Part shown: one piece after another, positions 36,180 through 47,808 of the stretch
Layout: every line of letters begins with the position of its first letter
Position numbering within the stretch: the first letter of the stretch is position 1
Source: Delphinus delphis
Lineage: Eukaryota; Chordata; Mammalia; Artiodactyla; Delphinidae
Direction: 5' to 3'
DNA length: 64,000 bases
NCBI RefSeq assembly: GCF_949987515.2
Contig: NC_082687.1
Coordinates: forward strand, 24,350,148 to 24,414,147
Position numbers and translations under genes: made by a program
Notes under the pieces: model-generated
The model's input: the letters and a program-made list of their open reading frames with translations, nothing else
What the model was told of the DNA's origin: nothing
The model's database searches: none

Positions 36180-36590
36180 GTGTGGCAGTTAAGACAAGCC
36201 TGCGCCTGTCACCTACAGGGTGGACCCCCAGGAAAGCCGATACACACCGTTCTCTGCACCCCAGTCCTCAGGGGCAGTCAGAGGACCAAGAGGCTCGCAC
36301 CCGCAGCAGACAGAGCTAAGACTTGTCGATCATTGGAACAAGTGTGCCTGGGCTCCTGTCCCTCTCTATCTACTTGGGTCCTCATTTCAAAAGATGCTTT
36401 TCGAAGCAGTCCTTTTACCGCGGGAGGAGAGGACGTAAGGCTGAAAGCTGCTGTTGTCCGGGTGGCTGAGCCCATTGACACTGGGGCTCTTGAGAGACAG
36501 TGACCCAGGTGCCCAGGAGCCACAAGAGCATGTGGAGGAGGACGCAGTGTGTGCCGGGGCAGGACCCGGCCGGGCAGCCTCTGATTTCAC
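36180..36590. other. Small G+C- and CpG-rich patch in intron 4
   Basis: About 400 bases of clearly higher G+C and CpG than the surrounding intron (for example GCCGATACACACCG, ACCCGCAGC, TACCGCGGG, ACCCGGCCGGG). Frames of 70-107 codons are open on both strands, with no recognisable protein. It is not one of the repeats I recognise. It could be a regulatory element or an alternative promoter, or an old G+C-rich repeat. Confidence 0.4.
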
Positions 36591-38198
36591 ATGCTTGTAA
36601 ATCACATGCATACTTAATGAGCAGCGAAAGTTTAGTGAAATCCATTGCTCATCATCCCATTGGGATTGATGTCCTACTTTTCTGAAGTTTGTCAGAGACC
36701 CTTCCTTTTACATCTTCCTCTGTCTTTAACTGGTGATCTTATGGCAGCCCATGCAATGTTAGCGTATTTTTTTTTCAAGTGAAATGAGTCAGAACATAAA
36801 TGAGAAACAATTTACTTTTCAAAACTGTTGTTGGAAACATAGCACGCATGTGTGCACACACGTACACATGTATGTGGCAGTGATTGGGTCCCATATCAAA
36901 TGCTTCCTCAGGAAAATTGTTAGAACTCTGCTTTAAAGCATGCTTCAGGTTGAAAGAAAGTGTGTGTTCGGTTGAAAGAAAACAGCAATATATTTAGTAT
37001 ATTTGATAAATATTGCAATACAATAGAAGAGTCACCATTCTGGAATTTTTTGTATATGTGACATTTTTAAAGTTTGTGACCTATCAAACTACTGCATTAG
37101 AATTTATTAAATCTCATCTGAAAGACAATTGCTCTAGTGGTAGAAATAACCATTAGATAAATTCATTCTAAAAGTGGTAGAAAGTTAATTGAAGAGTCTT
37201 TCCTCAGATAAAAACTTTTAAATGCCTTATTTTGGGGGTAGTTTAAAATTCTGGTTCCAAACCATTAAAATATAGATCCGCAAGTAAAATTTTTTACTGT
37301 GTTTTTTTTAATATATATATCAAGGTAGTAATGATGTGGCATTAAACCCAACTTTATTTTATTGAGTGTTGCTGACCCTACATCAGAATGCCCTGTACTC
37401 TGAGATAAATGTTGTTTTCAATTTTTACATAAGTCTAATCTCATTTTAAATCTAAGACAAAAGTCCACAGAGAAATAATTTTTTTGTCCCTTGGTCATGT
37501 GAAATAATCTCCGTGTAATTTCATTTGGTTAAGTGAATTTCATTTCTGGTGCTCTTACTTTTTTATTTTGGCATTTGCAATTCTACTGATAAAGCATTTT
37601 AATAAATGTCAATGGACATAGATATGGTGCATGCCAGTATAAACGGGTTTAATCTATAAAGTACTCTCCAGCATGCATCATGTTTTTTTTACTGAAGTCG
37701 AAACTGCAGTATGCAGGGTCCCTCCAGTTGAGTAAAGAAAGACCTGCTTTCTCCTACATTTTAGGTCCTGTAACTCACAGCTGAGGTGAGGAAAGCTTTT
37801 ACATGAATGTCTTTATATTTATCTAAGACTTGAAGGGCAAAGGAAATAGAGCCTATAAATCTCAGAAGTCCTATGGTAATCATTTAAAACAAGTGAAAAA
37901 CCAAGAAATCTGCACCCTAGAGAAGGTCACTGCCATCTTTCAAAAGCATCTGTCTGGACGTGGCAGCCACCACCTCTCTGTATCTGACTAGAAAGAGAAC
38001 AGAGAAGGGCTGCTGGTGATATCAGTTGGCACGACTTTCCAGTGGCTCTATTATCTAATGAAAAGGAAATCACAGGTGTCCCAAAACTGCCTCTAAGTAG
38101 TAGAAGGTAGCACAGTACTCCCTTTTAGAGACAGTCGATAGCTTTTCTTTCCCGTACTAGAGATAGTCTTCAAGCCAGCCATGTTGTTAGCAAGAATA

Positions 38199-38655
38199 CA
38201 GTAAGTCCCCTGCGTACGAACGAGTCCTGTTCCGAGAGCACATTCATTAAGTCCAATTTGTTCTTAAGTCCAACAGTTAGCCTAGGTACCCAAATAACAC
38301 AATCGGCTCTATATACTGTACTGTAATTGGTTTATAATACTTTTCACACAAACAACACGTAAAAAAACAAACACAAAAAATAAAGAAAACATTTTTAATC
38401 TTACAATACAATACCTTGAAAAGTACAGTAGTACGGTACAACAGCTGGCATACAGGAGCTGGCATGGAGTGAACAGGCAAGAAGAGTTACTGACTGGAGG
38501 AGGGAGAGGAGGTGGGCGATGGTAGAACTGAAGCATCGTCAGCAATAGGAGATGGAGGGCAAGCTGCAATTTCACTCACACCTGACGTTGATGGAACGCA
38601 TGTTTGCATCTTTCAAAATTCGCAACTTGAAGGTTCATATGTAGGGGACTTACTG
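38199..38655. mobile_element. Tigger-like MITE with intact TIRs and TA TSD
   Basis: Ends are inverted repeats: CAGTAAGTCCCCTGCGTACGAAC at the left and the complement of CAGTAAGTCCCCTACATATGAAC at the right, flanked by TA (38197-38198 and 38656-38657). 457 bases, no transposase frame. The internal AAATAAAGAAAACATTTTTAATC and GGAGGAGGGAGAGGAGGTGG segments suggest an internally deleted Tigger. Confidence 0.85.
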
Positions 38656-38689
38656 TACTCTAGTCTTCTCTCTTACTAATCATAACCAC

Positions 38690-38880
38690 CATTCTTTTAA
38701 GCACTTACTTTGCTAAGCCATTCCATAGAGTACCTCTGTAATCCTTCTGGTAACCCTGTGAGGCAGGTATGCATATCCCATTTCACAGATGAAGAGACTG
38801 AGACCCAGAAGTTAAGGAAACTGCCCAAGAGAACAGCACAGCGCCAGTAGCAGAGCCAGATTTGCAAGGCAGTTGTCGGA
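38690..38880 (-). repeat. MIR fragment
   Basis: AACCCTGTGAGGCAGGTATG, CATTTCACAGATGAAGAGAC and TAGCAGAGCCAGATTTG are reverse-strand MIR blocks. It starts about 35 bases after the Tigger-like MITE. Confidence 0.65.
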
Positions 38881-39074
38881 CGCCATTCTGTCAACCACGG
38901 TGCTGTGCTGCACTGTGCTTTTGATCAGCAGCCACTGCACAGGAGAAAAGATTGGGTAGCACGTTTAAGAAGCAGAGATGGGTGACGGTTGGTGTAGACA
39001 TGCTCAGTGCTGCTCGTCCTGGCTCGCAGGACAGTGGGGAGGCTGAGGGCCTAGATCTAATGTCAAGCATACAG

Positions 39075-39255
39075 ACTTGGGTGCTAGTCACTGCATTCAT
39101 ACCACGTGCTGGTTGTTTGACTGTGGACAAGTTATTTAACCTCTAGGCTTGGTTTCTTCATCTGTAGTATAGAGGTGACAAAAGGTTGCACCTACGACTT
39201 TACGTGTACAATCTCACAGGAATCCGAAGTACTTTGTAAGCATTAGCTGTTATCA
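39075..39255 (+). repeat. MIR fragment
   Basis: ACTTGGGTGCTAGTCACTG, GACTGTGGACAAGTTATTTAA, CCTCTAGGCTTGG and TTTCTTCATCTGTAGTATAG follow the forward MIR order. Confidence 0.65.
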
Positions 39256-42050
39256 TCATCTATTACACTAACATGAAAAGAAGAGGAAGGAAAGGAAAAG
39301 GTGCCCAGCCCTCAGAATGACTTACAAGCTCCTGTGGCCACAGTTAACTATACTCTGTAGTATTTAACAGTCCCCCCTCGTATGGGATTGGATAACAATT
39401 TATGGGAATTCCATGATAGTGTTAGTGTTTGCACCAAAATTATATGGCAGTCTTATGGGAGCAAAGTTATACTGATGTATGTCTGTGGGTTTCCTTCCAT
39501 TCAAAAAGATAAACCTAGAATATATTTTTTATCAAAATGTATAACTGGAGGAAGAAAACATCTTCATTTTTAGATCATCACCTCTTGGCATTAGGTGTAG
39601 GGCATTGCCACCTACCTCATTATGCAAAACGCCCCAGGTCTGGAGTTTCTCAGAGCACATGCCTGACGATGATTAAGCACAAAGCAGCTGACCCATGAGT
39701 ACGGCAGCAAAAGCTTCCTCAGCATTTCCTTGCTTTCAGAGTAGTTTTTCTCAACCTGGATATTATAGTAATGTAGGTCTTTTTGTGTGTTTATTTTGGA
39801 ACATGGTTTGTGTCCCTCTGCCATAGAGCTAATAAATTGTAGGATTTGCAAAGGAAATATACTGAGACTGAAAACTAAGAAAGCACATATTTTTGCCCAC
39901 CAGCAACAATCGCTCAAAGCACAGATTTAGAATCTCAGGATCTGGGAGGGGAGCAATTGGGCAAAGTTGCTCTGAAATTAACATGTAATGTCATGATACA
40001 AGGAGTGTATTACTCAACAAAATATTTTTGTAAAAGAAGCAGATGAGGTCAGGGAAGAGAGAAGTTTAAAGGAAGGTTTCAGAATTAAACAACATAACAG
40101 ACATCAGTTAATTTATCATGAAATGTGCTAGAGGTCAGGTGTGAGAATATATAAATGAAATGATCTCAGCTACCTCCCTCTCAGACCCCAGGCTGCAGTA
40201 GACCCTTTTCCCATCACATCAACTCAGTAGTTTACAGAAAGCTTCCTAAATCTGTAAGCACGTTTGCTCCTTGATTTGTCTTCTTACCTAAGACCGATTT
40301 GGGGAGTTTGTTTACGTAGCATTTGCCTTTTAACAGACTTCTTTCATCTTTACATTTATATACTAAATATATAGAGAGATTTATGTATATAATATATAAT
40401 ACTTACGGAAAATAAATATGTACGTAAATATGTTATCAATTACTATAATCCATTTTAATTTATTTGTTGGTAGTATTCGCCAATTGACGTTTAGTTTTGT
40501 TTTGTTTTGTTTTTAAAGTCTGAAAGTCTGCAATTATGTTGAACTATCATAATATCAAAGTGGCCAGAACTGAGGACATTTTGAAAAACGGGGTCACTGT
40601 CTAGAAATTAAAATCATCTTTGGAAAGCTATTTATTGAGACCATTCTGTAATGTGTTATAATGAGAAAAGTTCGAGAACATCTTTTTCTAAATCATGTCA
40701 TTTTCTATCCCAGCTTGTCTTTGTGATACTAGGTGACAGTACGTATGGCCACAGTGGCTTTTGGGAATTACCATCCAAAAGGAGTAAAATCTGACTCTTT
40801 TTCCTAGTGAATTTTCATTTTACTCTATCTGGGCATGTTGTATACAACTAACTTTAAATTCATCCATTTACTCATTTTAAAATGTTGTGCAGTTCCACAG
40901 GCCTAAATTTCAAATCACAGAAAATCTGTAAAAAATAATTATTTGTTTAAGACAAAAAATATGAGCTAATTATTCTATCATACATATATGTAGTAGCACA
41001 AAAACAGAAAAAAAAACCATCAATAAATTTGATCTAAACTAATACCATGATTGCTTGCGGTTGACATTATATTTAATCTGCTTGTACAACTGAACCCAAT
41101 AAGCTGAAACTAATATGAAAATAAAGCATGATGACAAAGGATCTTAAAGGTTTATATATTGTCACAAAATTCTTGAGAAAAGAATATTCCTTCCAAATAT
41201 TCAAATATTGAACATTCTGGCTTTCTCTTTAAGAGTAACTAAATTCTGTACTTTTAAAAAAAAATTCTAATAAGCTGTTTCCAAACCAACCTCTTATCCT
41301 AAAGCACCTTTGATGCAAATGGATCACACAGTTAAATAAAATGACATCTGTCCTCAGGCTATTTCTAGATAGGGAAAACACATCTGTTCTAAAAACTCTT
41401 AGCCAACAGTTTGAAACTGTTCAGAAGAATTCCTTAAAAAAAGAAAAGACTATGTACAGAGAGCAAAGAGAAGATGCTTGAGGTTGGAAAAAATTAGGAC
41501 AGCACTAACCCGTAAGAGGATAAAAAGATAACCCAATGTAATTCCCATTAAATTCTTAGCCTTTCTATGAAAAATTTGGTGATGAGATTCCCACAGTGCA
41601 AACATCTTTGTGGATGGATGTGAACACACCTGTTCAGGAAAAGGGAAACAAAACTTGAACTGACTCCCTTCCCACACAGGTCACCAAACATCTGTCATAA
41701 GTTATCAATTACTAGCCTAGACTGGACTCAAGCCTGTGACCTGAGGTTGAAAAAGCCACGTAGCTCATTCTGTCTCTTACCTAGTCTGTGGTTTTACCCT
41801 GTACCACTGGTAAAGCTTCTGTTTAAATCTCCAGGGGTTTGGAAGACCAGGTTGACCCCGTGACATTCATAATGTATTTACGCCCAGGGTTTCCACGCAC
41901 ACCACCCTGGGGCTGATCTTAGTTAGGATTGTGTGACTTGCAGTAATGTAGGCAGCTCCAAAAAGATTTACCCAATAGTTGGCATAGTTCTTTAATTGCA
42001 TAAGTTCCTTAATTGCAACCTAAAGACAATGTCTTCTTGTCCAAGGAAGG

Positions 42051-42083
42051 TTGTGTGTGTGTGCGCGCGCGTGTGTGTGTGTA
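42051..42083. repeat. (TG)n(CG)n(TG)n dinucleotide run
   Basis: 33 bases of strict purine-pyrimidine alternation with a GCGCGCGC core between two TG blocks. Prone to Z-DNA. Confidence 0.9.
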
Positions 42084-42349
42084 TTTTAAGACTTTGACTT
42101 TGATTAAATGTCAATACATATAAAACTTCTGCATAAAAGCAGAGAAACGAAACAAAGAAAGAAAACCAAAAAAGGCTTATGGGCATGACTAACTAGGTGA
42201 GCTTCCTCCCTTGTAATTATTAAAACTTTGGGCGACAGCATCAAATTGTCAATGCATTTGATCCCTCCTGTGTCTCTTTCCTATAATATCCCACCTCAGT
42301 TGGGTACATGTGAGAACTAATCTCTGAGTGGCTATGGCGCTCATCCACG

Positions 42350-42480
42350 GAGTTTGCCAGTGGTTGTGTGATTTGGAACAATCTGCTTAACCTTCTGTGA
42401 TTCTCTACGTCCTCATCTTCGAAATCAGAGGACTAGGCTAAATGATACCTTAGGTCTTTTCTAGCTCTAAAATTCTGTGA
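42350..42480 (+). repeat. MIR fragment (diverged)
   Basis: GTGTGATTTGGAACAATCTGC, TTAACCTTCTGTGATTC, CCTCATCTTCGAAATCAGAGG and CTAGCTCTAAAATTCTGTGA follow forward MIR order. Confidence 0.55.
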
Positions 42481-42879
42481 AATAGAAAGCAGTGTAAGTC
42501 TCCAACATTTTCCAAGAAAATTATGGTAAAGAGAAGTGGTCAGTGTGGCTCCGACATTGGCAACTCCACCATTGCCCAGGCTCAGAGAGCATGGGGCTCA
42601 CTTTGCTTTATTCTGATTTTTTGCCTTTGCACTGATATAGAAACACAGGCAGTGTCTCCCAGTGCAGAGCCCACCGGGCACCCTACCACACTGACAGATA
42701 GGTGCACTCACCTTTCCGGAAGGTCACCATCACTCCAGTTAATTTTTAAAAGCTGCATAACTCAGCATGAAGTGAGACTTCAGGTTTCAGTTAATGGAAG
42801 CATGATGTCTTTAATGTGTAGGAATAATAGGGTGGTAAGTTTTCAAACCTGGGTTCGAAGGTAAAGATACACCATGACC

Positions 42880-43080
42880 TTGAAGTGAGCAGTACTTGGT
42901 GTGCTGGGGAGGACACACTATGGAGCTGAGTGACAGAAGAGGAGAGTCCTCATAGGAGATAAGATTGCAGAGCACCTATGTAGTGCTGGCAGGGTGGAAG
43001 GTGTGCATCAGATAATGCAGGGTCTCACATGCTCTCCTAAGTTCTTTGGCTTTTCCTGTGAGTGAAAGGGGGAATCACTG
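42880..43080 (+). repeat. Possible L2 fragment
   Basis: AATCACTGGAGGATTTTGAACAGAAGACTGACACGGTCTGAC resembles the L2 'GGAGGGTTTTGAGCAG...TGACATGATCTGAC' block. The CHR SINE at 43.1 kb is inserted at its end. Confidence 0.4.
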
Positions 43081-43113
43081 GAGGATTTTGAACAGAAGAC
43101 TGACACGGTCTGA

Positions 43114-43484
43114 CTTAAGCCTTTTTTTATAGATATATAAATTTATTTATTTTTGGCTGCGTTGGGTCTTCGTTGCTGTGCGCGGTCTTTCTCTAGCTGC
43201 AACGAGCAGTGGCCATTCTTTGTTGCGGTGCGCGGACCTCTCATTGGTGGTGCAGTGGTTAAGAATCCACCTGCCAATGCAGGGGACACGGGTTCAAGCC
43301 CTGGTCCGGGAAAATCCCACATTGCCGCGGAGCAACTAAGCCCGTGCGCCACAACTACTGAGCCTGCGCTCTGGAGCCCACGAGCCACAACTCCTGAGCC
43401 TGTGAGCCACAACTACTGAAGCCCGCGCGCCTAGAGCCCATGCTCCGCAACAAGAGAAGCTGCCGCAATGGCTTAAGCCTTTTT
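43114..43484 (-). mobile_element. CHR-type SINE with internally inverted 5' half
   Basis: A 13-bp duplication CTTAAGCCTTTTT (43114-43126 and 43472-43484) bounds a two-part insert. 43127-43246 is the reverse complement of the 3' half of a CHR-type SINE (A-tail, GCTGCGTTGGGTCTTCGTTGC, ending ACCTCTCATT). 43247-43471 is the 5' part in forward orientation (GGTGGTGCAGTGGTTAAGAA to GCTGCCGCAATG). Put back in one orientation, the two pieces abut in the SINE with only a shared AATG. The single shared duplication suggests one insertion event with inversion, as in L1 twin priming. It lies at the end of an L2-like fragment. Confidence 0.85.
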
Positions 43485-43589
43485 AAACAAGATCAATAGC
43501 AGTGGTGTAGAGATAGCCGGCGAGGCAGGGCAGGAGTGGAAGGAGGGACACAGGGAAGAATATCGACTCCTGGTACTAGTTCTGCTCTG

Positions 43590-43695
43590 AAAGTGCCTTG
43601 TGCCAACGGGCAAGTCATTGACCACTTGAGCCTCGATTTTTCTCTGTAAAGGAGCGAATCAGTAATAGCTGAGCTTCCTTTCATTTCCAACTTTC
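43590..43695 (+). repeat. MIR fragment (diverged)
   Basis: AACGGGCAAGTCATTGACC, CTTGAGCCTCGATTTTTCTC and TGTAAAGGAGCGAATC follow forward MIR order. Confidence 0.5.
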
Positions 43696-46600
43696 AGTGC
43701 ATCAACACTTGGAGAAATATTTAGACATTTACCCTATTAAAGGTAAGCATTTTTACACATGGTGTTTACCGAATGTATACCTTCTTTCCCATAGTTTTAA
43801 AGTGCAGATTTTAAAACTCAATACCTTAACAACATAGGACATTTAATTGGTTCCGGTGAAAGGTTGTGAATTACAGGAAAATATCAGTTATGGTATTTTA
43901 TATAAAGAAGAGGGCTCACTCTATACCAGTCGTAAATGTTAATTCATGAAAATGGTAACCACAACTAAAGACTATCTGTGTACTCACACACACACGTTCC
44001 TCCTCGGGAAATGTACATTTACATAGAGGAAGGGGGTCAGGTGATTATTTTTTAAAAGGGTAATTATAATTGGATTTAGTGTATAAGAGGCCAAAATCCA
44101 GGTATCCTTAAGTCAGAGAATATTAAAATAATGATGGAATACAAAACTATGGCCTTCTAATAAGGAGGATACACAAATATTATTGTAGGGAATTTCTAAC
44201 TATTTAAATTATAAAATAATTACCTAAAAAATAAAAATAAAATAATGACTTGACTTCTAAAATATCCATAATTCACTCTCCAAAGTAGAATATTCCCACA
44301 TATAGTCAGTGAGTTTCTTTTTTGTTTATGCCAATGGAACCTTATTTAACTAATCAGTCTTTCGTGCTGTAAATTAAGATGGCAAAAAACAAAACAAACT
44401 GGCTCCTTTTCTACCTGCGTGTGAATCTACAAAAGTTAATTTGGTTGTGCACAGAGTAACTAGATGTGAAAAACTGAAAAGGGAAAGAGGGTACGCTCCA
44501 TCATTTTACTTGCACGTGTAAGGATTTCAGTGCTCTGTGTTTTCCTTGAACGAAATCCCATGGTGCCAATTAACCTAACGTATTCAAAAACAATTCTCTA
44601 TTTAGAAAGAATAATTTTCATTGTGGGTGTTCCTTGAAATCGTATGCCTCATCCCCTGTTATTACCAAGATGTGTGCTGGGCGATTCAAAGTACCAGCTT
44701 CACTTCCACGCACTGCATAGATTAGAGCTGTATCCCACACACAGTGTCAGATAATCTGTTTTGATTTCGTCCAATGCACACATATTTTCACCTTTAGTAA
44801 TTTTTTTAATGTGGAAAAGCCCTCTCTACCTAATATTAAACCAAATATTTCATGTCAAAATTATCAAAAACACTCAAAGCAGGAGATTTGGTTTAATCGG
44901 GAAATCGCTTTTTCTTGCAAAAACTTTGCAATAAGTCAACTTTCCTGGCTTGGTTTAAATAGCATCTTCATTTTTCTTTGAAATAACGTGAATACATTTT
45001 TCCTCCAGTGTGAGACAAAACTGGACTAGAAAAGACTGAAAAGGATTTAACTAACTTGGTAAATACATTCTCCATTTTATTAGGCTGTGTTGTCTATTTG
45101 GATTTCTGGAGTATTTATTTTAAACCTAATAAATCAATTAACCAGTATTCATTCTAAGATTTAATTTGGTGAATAGAATATATGTGCTTTTCATCAGGGC
45201 ACACATCATTTTTAAGTCTGAAACCACCACACACAAAGGATTTAATTCCGACAGACATTTGTTCTCAGCATAAATACTTTAGGGCCAATAGTTGTCCCCA
45301 CTTAATCATGCTTCTTAAAAGTGAATTCCAGAAGACTTGAGGCCCCAAATGACCCCTGGTAAGGTGAGTTGTCAGTAAATTACTTTTATGATGTGCCCTA
45401 GGGAAGCAAGTCTGCTAGAAACTTGGTAGGGAGCTGGCCCCCTCTTGCCTGTAGGGGGATGACCTTTAACTTTATCTAACCTTTGCATTTCTAATTCTAA
45501 ATTTCTAGGAGGCATTTAGTCACATTGTTGGATATCTTATGAAAAGGGAGGCCTCTCCTGTGCCCATAAGATAGTGTTAACCACACATTTGTTGCTAAAC
45601 TTCCCAATGAAGCATGCCAGGACGCTTTTTTATTTCTACAATTGACTTTTAAATACCAAACATTTAATGAGTTGAAATATAAATGAGTTCAAAACGGACT
45701 CATAGTTAAATTATGACTGCCTTGGGTGACATTTGGGAAACACTGCAGAAAATTTAATCCCTGTAATTTTGCTAATTTGAATTTATCGTGGCACTTGAAA
45801 ATTTATAAGAGCCATTAAGGATGATTGAAGATATTGCATCAGAATACATTTTTTTTTCACGATATATTTAGTTATTGAAAACAAGTCTTGTCGATTTTTG
45901 TGTTGTCTCCATTATGAGAAAGTTTTTATTGTGCTTTGGGAGGATAATTACATCAAAATTATAAAATGTAGGAATTTAGATTCAGTTTTAGAGGAAAAAA
46001 TATATACCCTTCTTTGGCTGTCTTATACTGAAAACATTGGAAAATAATGCTCATTTACAGGATATAAAATACAAAGTGATCATTAATTTCTTGTTAATGA
46101 TCAGGGCATAAGTTAGGTCGACCCAGATGTCTATGTTTTAGTTCCATGAATGTCTAATTTTTCTTCTTTCCCCATTAGTTTTGGATGACATTGAAGAGAC
46201 CAGTATTTTTAATTCTTTCCTAAAGCAAAGTACTTCATTGCTCAGTTTTATTGTTTATAAGTGTGTTATACATACATGTAAGTATGTATGTATATACATA
46301 CACGCATATATAATAGAACACTGTGTGGCTGAATGAAATATTGCTAAAGATAAGCTTCTTCCAAAAAATTATACACCTAATTTTTAATCAGACAATGTTT
46401 AGGTATTTAAATACATAGACTAAATGTAGAATATTTCTATAATCTCTCTGACTTACATGTCAGATTGTAACATAAGCAAAGCCAAGTGGTCTAAGCTTTG
46501 CATGTGATGTCAGCCCTTTGAGAAGTTCAGCGATATGCAGTCATAGAAGCAATTAGTGTAACTTCAGTAGTTTTTTTGCGGAAGGAAAGAGATCAGCAAA

Positions 46601-47648
46601 TTCTTTCCCGTAAACCAAAGGTTCTGGCTCAAGAGCATATATAAACAAGATGTAAGTTTTAAATATAGTTTAAATGCCACCCAGGAGAAAAATTCAGCGG
46701 TAAAGAAGTTGTCAAGAGACAGGGAGCAATCTTTAAATGGTGAAGAAAATATTAAACTGGTGACAATACTTTAGGAATACATAGGCACGTGCTTCCAAAC
46801 ACTTCAGCCCAGAAGGTCCTCTTCCTCCTACCCCACCCCAGTTGTTTATCTTTGGATGTGGAAGGAGTAGCAACAGTAAAGTAACAGTCAAGCAGGATGT
46901 AGATGTAACTTGTTGATAACCCTAAGAAGAGTTTAGCTGAGAAAATGACCATCAAACTCACAATTTTGAAATGAATTTGGAAGCAATAGTTAGAATACAA
47001 TACATGGCACATTATGACACTAAAATTCAAACTATCTTAGGCTGTTTGCTCGTTTTAATCCTACCAAAAGCATTTGTTTGTCATCATGTATGCTCCTACT
47101 GAGATAGGGCCGGGCGTTATTTTCTTTGTGTGTGTGCTTGTTTTTGTTTTGTTTTGTCAAAAATTCTGCGCGGAAGTGTCTTGACGGTTTTGACCGTTAC
47201 AGCCTGGTCTGCTTTATTATTGCCTGGAGACTTGCTGTTCGATTACCATTGAACATGGACCAGAAGACACATTCATGTGTTAGGTACTGAACAGGGCCCA
47301 TCTCTGGAACCCGAGCAAAAAACACAGGACCTGGTGTGTGGAAGGTAATTCCGCCAAGGAAAATCAGAGTGCTCTGACCAAAAGGACTGGATGGTGGGCG
47401 GGAAAAGCAATAGAGATCTGAGAAACTCAAGTTAACAGGGGAGAGGAAACAGAAAAAATTACCTGGTACGTGCTATAACGAAAGTCTGAGCTGAGTATGG
47501 GAGATCCTCCATCCATCTGAGGATGGTGGCCCCTCAAGGAAGGAATGACTCTTTAAGGGTATGGGCAGGAAAGAGGGCTGAGGCTTTCATGCAGGAAACA
47601 TCGTGAAAGGATTGAGATGGGGCTAGACATGTAAACTGAGGCAAGAGA
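43696..47648. other. HHIP intron 4, no gene seen
   Basis: A+T-rich, apparently unique sequence. A self-complementary TATG/CATA stretch occurs at about 46262-46312, and a small GTTTT run near 47140. Short frames (46752-47030 minus and 47197-47430 minus) show no domain. Confidence 0.5.
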
Positions 47649-47808
47649 CAGCCCCCATAAAGGGTCTCGTATACTCAGGGATTCTGAGTTTCTTCCTAGA
47701 GTAGACAGCAAGGACAGTTCTGGCCAGCCCCCTTAAAGGGTCTCGTATACTCAGGGATTCTGAGTTTCTTCCTAGAGTAGACAGCAAGGACAGTTCTGGC
47801 CAGCCCCC
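47649..47808. repeat. 76-bp tandem duplication
   Basis: Copy one 47649-47724 and copy two 47725-47800 start CAGCCCCC and are identical except at their ninth base (A in copy one, T in copy two). The first eight bases of a third unit follow at 47801-47808. Confidence 0.95.
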
